A DNA stretch of 64,000 nucleotides from Mya arenaria (lineage: Eukaryota; Mollusca; Bivalvia; Myida; Myidae). A program made the translations under genes and the position numbers. Within the stretch, counting starts at the first letter, position 1, and the number at the start of each line of letters is the position of its first letter. Of the stretch, positions 12,801-24,800 are shown in pieces. The notes beneath the pieces are model-generated. The model was not told the DNA's origin. It saw nothing but the letters and a program-made list of their open reading frames with translations, and searched no databases. The stretch spans positions 41,018,929 to 41,082,928 of the forward strand of contig NC_069130.1 in assembly GCF_026914265.1 (NCBI RefSeq), read 5' to 3'.

Positions 12801-15800
12801 ATTGTTTGATATCATTTGTTTATTAGCCAGTTATTGTGAAATTACTGAGACTTAATAGAATCTGACGATATGCCTCTAACTGACATGTTGACACATGTGT
12901 AGTGTAATGCAAGATGTATAAACAAGATTAACAAACCTTTAAATATAACAACACAGTTGTAGGCAAAAGATTTATTATTTTATCGATTCATCCAAAAAAC
13001 ATTGAATATTCAATTACCGATTTTGACATTCCAATACCAAACCTTTAAATATATATATATATTTGATATGAATATTTGATATATCTTTTTTATTTCAGTG
13101 CCCTTCAAGACCAGAATGGAGCGAGGCCACCCTTAAAATGGTTAGAATAGTGCTTAATTCTCTACTTACAGGGGCATGATATAGGTTGACACAAAAAATA
13201 TTTTTTTAATGCATTATTATGTTTGACTAAAATAAGATCACTATTGCTGTTAGTGGTGTCTTCCAAAAGCAGATATAAACAGGGTTTTTGAAATTCCAGA
13301 AATCTGGATTTAGAGACCCCAGGGGCACTTTTGAGATCGATGTTCATGCAGTGAATGCTATTAAGAATTTTGTCTCTGAAATGCCAATATATGTTGCTAG
13401 ATGCATTTTGGAAGGAGATCTCTCAGTGCCAAAATGTTTTGATGAAATGCACTTTGGAAGGTCTCTGAAATGCCAATATGTGTTGCACTTAAGAAGGAGA
13501 TCTCTGGAATGCCAATATGTGTTGCCAGTGACAAAAGACACTAGGAAGGGCTATAACTCTTGGTGTTTAGACCATTTTGGAAAAACAAAACCTCCAACAC
13601 CAAAAGTGTTTACATGTATTTTCATATATTTTTTGCAGGTAGGGGTTGCTCTGTTTAACATAATTCTTGATGGCTGTCATATCAACACCAATCATTTCTC
13701 CAAGAACACACCTGCGTAAGTCCATCCATAGTTTGTATGTATAATACTGTTGTGCGGATTATGGACTAAAATCGAAATATCGACAACAATCGATATTGAT
13801 TTTGTCGATCACTGTAAATAAATCCTGAAGAGATCGTTTTTTTTCATTTTGTCCTATTAATTTTCTATAATCAGATACTTGTAGCACTCTTTTTGGCTTA
13901 GAGTATTTTCATTAAAAAATCCGCTTAAAACAACACTAGACTGGTTTTTCTCCCAGGAAACAAATTTAAGTGAGATTTTCATATCATGTTTTAATTACTT
14001 TTTTACTCGTCCAACATATTTATGTTTAATTTAAGCATTTAAAGTGGGGTAACTTGGGAATCTCGCTGTGTAAAGTCACTGACAAACAAAACAATTCTTT
14101 AATTTGCGGTAAATAGAAGTACAAAATGTCAGTCAAAACCGGAAGAAAAAACGGCACAATACAAAAATGTGACCGAATTTTTTGACTCGTTTTATTTTGA
14201 TTCATAGGATTAAAAAAAAAACATACTACAATGGATAAAATAATACCGTAAATGACTTGGTATAAGACGATAGGGGGTATTAGACTAAGACAAAAAAATC
14301 CGTGAAAAATCTGAGAAAAAAACGTTTAATCTATGTTTTGGGTTAAAGGACGCATAAAAAATATGTCAAAAACGTCTGTCAATTTCGGCCACCATGTTGT
14401 TGACAGTGACGAAAAATATTTTTTTCATGAAAATAGGAAAGGCACTTAAAAGAACTGATTGTGACCATTTGTTTCTGGATAGCACTGAAAGGTGCCTGTT
14501 ATGAAAATATGTAAGATTTCTTTTTGACAGTATATCGTAAATGATAACCTGTCGAGAATGAAGTTAAGTTATGCATAAACCTTTTATTGTACGGGTTTGT
14601 TCTCAAAATGTCAACACCTACAGAAAAGAATAAAGTTCGCGTAAATGTGTGAAAAAAACAAGACCATTATGGCATCAATTTGTAGTATTGGTATGTTAAA
14701 CAGAACAAAAGGCAATGCGAGTTTTTCACACCTTATCATACACCGCATACAACTGACAAAAAAAATTTGACAGTGCGAAACTTTGCTTTTTTTATGCATG
14801 TTTAATTATAGTTCAATTCAATTTATTATTCAAAATAATATTAAATAACTTTAATCGAAAAATATTTTTGTTTAAATTATTAACGTCTTACGATATACAG
14901 TATCCCGATCTTCAAATGCCGTTTTAACCCGTATATACTCGATCAATATGACGCGAGTAACATCCCTTTCTACATAAAACTAAACAAACTCTCGGCTTGA
15001 AATGGACCTCAGAAAAAAAGTTCAAAAAATTGTTACTGGGTATTATACGTAGGCATTTTTTTACATCAAATTCTGAGGGAAAAAAGTGTGTCTAATACCC
15101 AGTCATTTACGGTAGTCATGATAATTTTCGTACTATTGATCAGATAATTCTTCAAAATATATTAGTAATATATACTAACATTAAATATGCATTCGATCAT
15201 CAAAAGAGTTTTATGGTATGATAAGGGTAATAACAATGTCAGTTATTTTGAATATTATTCATAAATAGATTTGTTTTACATCCTTTTTCTTTTTCTTTTT
15301 TTTCAGAAAATATGTGAAAGCCTTTCGTAAAATTCAACGAACAAGACAAGACCAGCTGAAGACTGAAGTGATGGTAAGTTGAGTAGAAATGAACTACTGC
15401 AAAATGTCGAGTATTCATTTTCTACACTTTCTATGCTGTAGGATTGTCTAAAACTATTTTAACTGCGAGAATTTGAACTTACGAATTACTTAAGAATTGT
15501 CCAAATCCATTTAAACTGCGAGAATTTAAACTTATGAATTATTTGAGAATGAGAATTGTCCCAAACTATTTAAACAGAGAGAATTTGAACTGAACAATTA
15601 AACTACGAAAAGTTGAGTGTGAATTTATAGTGTATAAATTGTCAAATGATTTGATCCTTGAAACTTTTTTTAATGAAATATTCACTCATTATCTTCTAAA
15701 AAATTGTCCCAAACTATTTGAACCTTAAAACACTGAGAATGAATTATTTTTGAAATTAAACGGTAAGACCACTTTTTTGCCTGTATAATATAAACAACTT

Positions 15801-18800
15801 TTAACCTGACAGGGCCACCCAGTGTTGTCGCGACTAATGAACGCAGAGTCAGACATCAGTCTGAAGCCCTGGGAGGTCCCCAGTCTGTGCCCTGTCGTGC
15901 CGTATACCAGTTCACATCAGGGCGGGAACTTCACAAGCTCATGTAAGTTGTTACATGTGAAAACGTGGGTAGTTGTTTAACCTGAAAGAGCCTTCTAGCG
16001 TTCGTACAAATAATAAATGCTGAGTCAGTTCTGAAAAAATCTTCTTTGAAATCGCTACATAGGCGCAGACCCTCAAGGTCATCATTTGATGCAACATAAC
16101 AAATATCAAGGGTCATGTTTAAAACTTTCACTTCGGTGAGCGATTTAAGGCCATCGTGGCGCTCTTGTTTTAGCTGGAGAATATATGGCAACGTAGCTTT
16201 TAATTAAAAAACCCATTTTCAAAGCCTGATATTTTTATATGTACACAAATCATATGCTTTTTTTGTGATCATTAGAGACAAATGAGTTAAAGTGTGCATC
16301 TATCAAATGTAAACCTTTATTGTGCTCCTTTAACATTGGCCACAGCTGAAATATTGTTAAAGATGTTTGATGAAACTTGGTACTCATGCTGCCAAAGACA
16401 GTACATACAGCAAGGCCCTAACTCTGTTTTAATAATTGTAGAGTATTGCCAATTATTCAACAAAAGAACATCAGACAAGTGTTTGCTTCGCAGTGCTCTT
16501 GTAATGAGTGATTGTTCTGCGATGCTCATGTAATGAGTGTTTGCTCCGCGCTGCTCTTGTAACGAGTGTTTGCTCTGCGCAATGCTGTTGTAACGAGTGT
16601 TTGCTCCGCAATGCTGTTGTAACGAGTATTTGCTTTTTAGTGCTCTTGTAACGAGTGTTTGCTCCGCAATGCTCTTGTAAGGAGTGTTTGCTCCGCGCTG
16701 CTCTTGTAACGAGTGTTTGCTCCGCGCTGCTCTTGTAACGAGTGTTTGCTCTGCAATACTCTTGTAACGAGTGTTTGCTTTTTAGGGCTCTTGTAACGAG
16801 TGTTTGCTCCGCGCTGCTCTTGTAACGAGTGTTGGCTCCGTGCTGCTCTTGTAACGAGTGTTTGCTCCGCGCTGCTCTTGTAACGAGTGTTTGCTCCGTG
16901 CTGCTCTTGTAACGAGTGTCTGCTCCGTGCTGCTCTTGTAAGAAGTGTTTGCTCCGTGCTGCTCTTGTAATGAGTGTTTGCTCCGTGCTGCTCTTGTAAG
17001 AAGTGTTTGCTCCGCGCTGCTCTTGTAACGAGTGTTTGGTCCGTGCTGCTCTTGTAAGAAGTGTTTGCTCCGTGCTGCTGTTGTCACGAGTGTTTGCTCC
17101 GCGCTGCTCTTGTAATGAGTGTTTGCTCCGTGCTGCTCTTGTAACGAGTGTTTGCTCCACGCTGCTCTTGTAACGAGTGTTTGCTCCGCGCTGCTCTTGT
17201 AACGAGTGTTTGCTTCGTGCTGCTCTTGTAATGAGTGTTTGCTCCGTGCTGCTCTTGTAGGAAGTGTTTGCCCTGCCATGCTCTTGCATGAAGTGTTTTG
17301 TCTCGTTATAGTGCAGCTATGTACATGGGGTGATGAACAGAAGAAGAAATTTGAGGAGCAGCAACCAAAACCTGGGGCTTTCATAGATAATCTGAACATT
17401 CTCGGATCGACTCCATGGAAAATAAACAAACCAGTAAGTCTGCGTTATACCGTACTAAAATAGTCTGGAGTTAAGTGTTGGGAATCTGTTCTAGTTTGAT
17501 TATAAATAATCGGTTTCATTCAAGTAAACGATTATCGATAGTACCGTCGTTTTGTGACAATACCTTAATTGTAGTTTGTAGTTTTACCATAATCCTTCAC
17601 TATGCTTATGTTATGTGTATGTTTAACTCTATTTAGTGTTGATGTTGCATCTAATTGTTAAAGATGACAACTCTGACCAATTTTGAATGTTTAAATAACT
17701 CAAAGGAGAAAATTGGTGGAAATTAACTGAGTTTAAAAAACAAGACGATGAAAATGAAAAACAACTCTGCGTTTGAATCTTTTGTAAGAAAGTACAATCT
17801 ATTGTTGTCGATTTCATGCCCAACCAGTCAAATTATTTATTATAATCGATCATCAAAACTTCACTACAGGATTTGTTGAAATTCTGCTGTGAAGTAAATA
17901 CATATTTATAGATCTCTTCAATTTGACAAGACTATTGTTTAATTTCAGCTAAACTGAGGTCTTTTTTATCCCCAGCTGAACCGAAGGGGGTAGGGGGGAG
18001 TCCCTTATATTAAAATACCCAAATTACCAGACAACCTGCCTGTTCCGGTCAGATCAATCAAGGGCAATCTTTACAAGACTAAATTTTAATATCAACTAAA
18101 CTGAGGTCTTTTTTATCCCCTGCTGAACCGTCAGTGTGTGTGTGGGGGGGGGGGGGGGGGGGGGGGGCATTGAGTCCCTGATATTAAAATACCCAGTTAC
18201 CAGACGCCTGTTTCAGACAGATCAATCAAGAGCAATCATTACAAGACTAAATTTTAATATCAACTTAACTGAGACCATTTTCCTTCTAGATGTTGGAGGT
18301 TGTCATGAAGATATTTAAATCCGGGGGTGACCCTTCCATCGACATACCCCAACTACCTGACAATCTGCCTACCCCGGACAAACTGGACAAGAGCAAGCTT
18401 GAAGGGCAAGATGAGAAGACAATGTGAGTTTTTTGAGAACATGTTGAAATAAATTATGTAGGGTTATAAAAGATGTAAAAGATATGGTTATTCTTAGTTG
18501 CTGGAAATCTCGTTTTCGGCCTGACCGATGTGAGAACTATTTTTCTCAGGAAAATGTAGAACATCCAAACAAAGGTGCATTCGTTTTGCACTTGTGTTTG
18601 TTGATGAGAAATTGGAAATCTGCAAAAGCAAAAACAACACTTTGCATTTTCTAAAAATTGTATACCCCCCATAAACAGAGTGAGGGGGTATTTATATGTT
18701 ACGTGGTCAAAGGCGACCTGATATGGGATGGATTGGGCAAAGGAAGCCATATATTGTTACTTGTGCCCTGTATGTCATATCAGGTCACTTAATAACCTGG

Positions 18801-21800
18801 TAACGTATATATCAAGTCGACTACCTGTTTACACGTGTAAACGTTAAATGTATTCATCGAAATCAGAAAATAGATGCCATTTTGGTACAATATAAAGATA
18901 AATGACCCAATATGGAAAAATATGCGGTCACCGCATGACCAGTCCTGGACCAACGGCGTTGCATCATTATGTTGGAGGCGTGATAGTATAAGTTACGGGA
19001 CTAGTAGGTGACTCGATATGGGATATATGGGGCAAAGGTTACCATATGGCGTTGGAGCGAAGCTTGAACCCGAATATGGTTTCCTGTACCCCGTATATCC
19101 CATATCAGGTCATACTAACCTCTTAACGTATATATAACATGGACAACCTATTTAGATGTGTAAATGTTTCATTAATTCATCATGATATTGATCGGAATCG
19201 GAAAACAGAAGCCATTTTAGTACGATATAGATTTGGTAACCCAATATGGAAAAATATGGGGTCACTGGAAAAATATGGGGTCACAGTGTGACCAGTCCTA
19301 GACCCATACATGTAATAATGTCCCGGACGTCTGGGATTATCTTGGAAATCGTATATCTGTCAAGGAGTCACAGAGGATGAATGTTTGTTCTGGAAAGTCA
19401 TAAAAAAAAAAAAAAATCAAAAAAAATCTCGGAATCGATTATCGTAATTTTACCAATGTAAGTCAGCTATTTTGCCTGTCCAGGACACTGGTCGTAAAAC
19501 ACAAGACATGTTGACACAAATCCGTTAATTGGTATGTGTGTCGTCGAGGTCATCGTCAATCACCCGATAATTGATCTATTGGCCTATTGTTGTGCTTAAC
19601 GAGTCGGGGAGGGTTCTTGTATACAAATTCATTGTTTTCATATGGATTTGTTTGGTCTTATGAATGATAGCTTTTAATTGATGAATTGATATTTTTCACT
19701 TATTTTACCGACAAACGAGCATGAAGGTAAGTTCAAAGAAAGTGACAAATGAGTAAAAAAACAAAATTAAAACATGGAAAACATTCCATATTCCATTCAA
19801 ATTTCAAAGTCGATACGTCGTTATTCTTTAAACAACTTAAAACATCTGGAAAATATTGTGTGTCATTAATTGCAAATGTTTTAAATGTGATGAAAAAATA
19901 AATATTTTGTAACGCATGTTCTCAAAAGCGTGGGAAAACAGGTGCCTGTATAGTTGTTTGTTTCCTGTTTTGATGAAACCGAAAGTAGACTGCAGAAGAT
20001 ATCTGGTGGTTTTAATTTTTCAAGAAAATGCAGAAGAAAAAAAACCCATGTCAAGTAAAAAATACGTCTTGGCAGTCAAAATAGGTACATTTTCCCGACG
20101 TTAAAAACGACTAAAATAGCCCAAGATATGCTCTAGAATGCACCACAGATGTTCCCCATTTAAAAAAAAATCAGGGGGGGGCATGCCCCCGGACCCCCCT
20201 AGTGTGCGTTGACATTACGATGAGTGTCCCGGAATCGACCCAAGAAATTATCACATGTATGCCTAGACCAATGGCATTGCGTCAACTATGTTGGAGGTGT
20301 GATATATGACAATAAATCATGAAGGAGTTGACAGATTAAAATAATTTTTTGTACAAATGTTAAACATTCTATAATATAGGTCAAGTTAAAATTTGACTTT
20401 GGTTACAATGTTTGATAGAGTTATTGCCTCCTTTTCAAAGAGTTTACCATTCCTTGGGCAGTGTTCACTTACATCTTCAGCCTGAGATCTACATATACAT
20501 CTTCTTGATTGTAGAAGGATTACTTACTATATGTTTTTACCATCTTTGCTCCTAGGCCTAAAAAAAATACATTTAGTTCCAGTTACCCGACCCAACCTAT
20601 GGAATAGGCGCCGACCCTGCTGTTTTTATAGTCAGTTTAAAAACAAAATTGAAAAACTTAAAAAAAGTGCTTTTCAATATGTAGTTTAAAACCTTGAATG
20701 ATTTATACACTGAGAAGATAACTTTAACACCATTCTCCAATGATGAAAATAACATTCTTATATAAAGCCATATAAAAAAATATACAAAAAATAAAGGGCC
20801 TACCTTTTTAGGCCCTATAATAGCATATATCCTTATATACAACTAAATTATAATTTAGCTTTTCTGAGTCTAGAGTGTCAAAACTCTAGACTCGGGACGT
20901 AAGTGAAAACGGCCCAAGTGTTCAGACGTCATGTGGGGAGGTGTTATTTCATTTTGTAGATGATGGTTAAAGCTGCACTCTCACAGATTGAACGTTTTGA
21001 CAACTTTTTTTTTTGTCTTGGAACGAGCCATTTTTTGTGAAATTGCCTGAAAACCAGTTATAAGACTGCTGACAAAATCGCAGATTTTTATGTTTCAGTT
21101 CAAAAATTGATGTTTAATGCTTTTTTCTTAATCAGTTAGTAACTATGCCATAAAACATTAATTTTCGAACGGAAATATGAAAATCTGCGATCTGATCTTT
21201 TGTCAGCAATCTTTTATCATTGGTTTGCTGATATTTACGCAAAAATTTGCTCTTTCCAAGACAAAAATAAAAAAAGTTGCAAAAACAGTATATCTGTGAG
21301 AGTGCAGCTTTAAGGATTAAATTATAAACTAAAATTTAAATTAAAGACAGTATAGGTTAGAATGAAGCTTAATTCAAAATATATTACAGTCACAAATATT
21401 TTTCCTATTCTGTTTTCAGTAAACGCATGAATTATGAGTACAATAAAGAAAAACAGATGTTTACGAAAGTTTACTCAGAAACCAACAGCCTTTGGTGGAG
21501 TTGTTTGTATAAGCTCTCTATAGCTAACAAGGTAAGTAAAAACAAACATTCACTGGTAAAGTTGTTTGTATTAGTTTGCAATAGCTAACAAAGTTAGTAA
21601 AATACAAACATTTTGTGGTTAAGTTGTTTGTATAAGCTCTCCCTAGCCAAAAAGCTTAGTAAAAAAAAAAACACAACATTTTCTGGCAAAGATAAAAAAG
21701 TACCCGTATGGGACTACTTTTTTTACACTACACTTGAAAGAGTTCCAACAGGAAAATACATTTTTACTATATTTTGTTTAAGAGGTGGGAGTAAAAGCAT

Positions 21801-24800
21801 TAACCATGGTTGCTCATGTAATATATGTTCATTCCAACCCTGGCTCTTGGTGTTTTGTAGAAACTCAGTAAACCTTGTTTCCGCAAAAAAACCTACGCTC
21901 TGGTTGAGATGAACCTATCTAACACTCTTAGTTAGGGTGATACCTATAATCTTGCCCTATATATACATTAATTGTGAATGGAGAAACATGGTTCTCTCTT
22001 TCTTGTTTCAGTTTAAGGATGAAGTCATGTGGTTTCCGATGAAGGTTGACTTCCGAGGACGGGTGTACCCGTACCCGCCACACTTAAACCATCAGGGTAA
22101 ACCATTGAAAAATTTCACTTTTTAAAATGTTTATAAATGGAGTTTTTTTCTTTTATACCAGTTTTCACTATCACGTTGTTTTTTGGCCTAAAGCCGAAAG
22201 CCTATATTTAGAAAACTTTCAATGTTGAATAAAAACAAAATATAATGTGTATATATTAACACGCCTATTGCGCTTCATTAGATGAGTGCATTTCCTTTCA
22301 ATGGCATTCATAGTTCGACGCTTGTGGTAAAATGCATACATGCCATATCCCTCAGCGGGAGGAAAAATCTCCTGGAATTTCGGTCCCTCGCAGGAGATCC
22401 ATATCTCCTGGATTTTTTTTTTTTTTTAATAGGTCAAGGTTGACAGTGGGAAGCAACCATAATATGAGTGTGAAATTCAATGTACACACAATTTTTCAGC
22501 TTTCTTGTTCCATCAAAGACAATGTTGACTTAGTCCAAAATTGTTGTTATTAGAGTGCCTTTCTGTATTTTGTCTTATATTTTAAATATAGATATTGTGC
22601 TTATTTTCACACCGCATAAAAATCCCCTGGTAAAATATCAAAATCCCTCGGAATTCAGACCAAAATCCGCTGGGAAGCCTCTCAGAAATACGGCATGTAT
22701 TAAAATGTATGTGAGGTCTATTAAACAAATAACGTCATTGAAACTGCTCCCATGTTTTAAATTGGCAAATACCTGTAACATTACAAAAAAGGAGGCTTGT
22801 GGTATAATGTAATTGATGTTTATTAAACAACTGACGTCATTGAAACTCTTCCTGTTCAAACAGCCATATTTAAACAGCATTCATTTGTCTTAGAAACATT
22901 TGTTATAGGGTATGTATTGGATTACACCAGAGAAATTTGGCATAAAAGTGTGTAAATGTAAACGTTGATTATGTTAGAATTGTGGTTAATTTGTGTGTGA
23001 AAACATTTGGTCAATGCAAAGACTTTTGGGGAGTCTTTCGTTCTTCACTTAACATGCACTAAATGATTTCATTCATCCATGTACTAAAAAATCAATCTTT
23101 AAATATGTCAATAACTAATTTTTGGCAAATCATCAGCTTGGAGCCCAAAATGCTGTGATGTGACATGAAAAAATTTATATTTGAAGGTCAGGATTTTGTT
23201 CGATGCTTGCTGGTGTTCGCCAAAGGCAAGCCCCTTGGATCTTCTGGCCTTGACTGGCTTAAACTACACTTAATGAATCTCTCTGGGCTGCTCAAAAGGT
23301 TTGCAAATTTAAATATTAAAAAATATTTTTTTTAATTTTGATATAGCTTTGTTTTCATAAATTGTATTACGGTATGTAAAGAATTAATAAAGAAAAATCT
23401 ACAAGGAATAGAGCTTGGACAGGTGCCTGTGGGAGGGATATGTTTTGGTACCTGGGAACAATATGAGTTCATTGTGCCCGACCAATATATTGGGAGAGTA
23501 ATGTTTGCTATAGCTTAAAAAAGTTATTCATATATATATATTTCTGCAGAGCGTCATACAAGGAGAAGTTAGCGCATGTGGAGACACTGATGCCGGAAAT
23601 TCTAGACTCTGCCCAGGATCCACTTGGGGTAAATATATCTTTGACGTTACCATGTAAAACCAGATTCTGTAAAGTGGTGTTCCAGTTGTGTTGTCATAAG
23701 TGTAGAACATATTGTTTTCAATGTCATTACTTAATTGTGTAGGAAGGAAGGCCCATCACATCTTTTATAATGCTTGTCAAGTTATTCCACTTAGCCAACA
23801 GTAAAAAAAAAAGAACAAAAAAAAATGTTGAACACCTTAGAAAACCTTTTGGAGCATTTTTCTATAGCAGTGTTCTCAATAAGAACCGGCTGCCGGTCAA
23901 AATGGAATGTTCAAGTAGAATAAGTAATAGCTGTTCGGTTACTATTTGAGACGGTTTGACCGAAACTTATTGAGAACCCTGGTCGTTAGTGACAATGCTG
24001 CCAAGTTCATCTCACGCTTACTGATTCAATAAGGTTCTAACCAAAATAGTATGTATGAGTTTATTTTGATTCTTTTAAGGGAAATGGCTGGTGGAAAACT
24101 TTAGACGACCCTTTCCAGTGTTTGTCTTCAGTAACGACGTTTGTCTTAGTAACGCCGCTTCCCAGTTCATCTCATACTTACTGATTTACTAATGTTTTAA
24201 CCAAATATAGGAAAATTGTTTTGATCCATTTAAGGGAAATGGCTGGTGGAAAACTTTAGACGACCCTTTCCAGTGCTTGTCCACATGCATGGAGATTGCC
24301 AATGCTGTGAACAGTGGAGATCCCTCCCAGTTCATCTCCTACTTACCGATTCACCAGGATGGCTCGTGTAATGGCCTCCAGCACTATGCAGCTCTTGGAA
24401 GAGACAATGAAGGAGCAAGGTCCGTGAATCTTCACCCCCTGGAGCAACCGGCCGATGTGTACTCTGATATTGTACACTTGGTGAGTAGTTTCCCTTGTCT
24501 GGTAAGCACAGTGGTTAGCACACTCACTTCTCACCTAGGCGATCAGGGTTTAATTCTCAGCATGGGCGCATGTGTGAGTTGGTTTAAGCATCATGGAAAC
24601 TTTGTCTTGTGGCAATATTTAAAATCGAAATAAATTATTTCTTGCTCCAAATGGCGCCCCCCCCCCCCAAAAAAAAAAGAAAAAGTTTTAACACTGCATT
24701 CAAGAAATAATGCTGCACTCTCCTCAGAGCCTCAGAGCTATTTAAAGAACAATTTGACTATCTATGTATATTGAATCACTTTGGGGATATTTATGACAAC

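Noticed and set aside
13288..13719. 143-codon + strand ORF
   Set aside because: Intron tandem repeat joined by chance to the real POLRMT exon 13639-13715; only the exon part is coding.
16471..17429. Minus-strand ORFs of 215-272 codons rich in SKHSLQEQ
   Set aside because: 29-bp minisatellite read in frame every three units; no splice sites or conservation.
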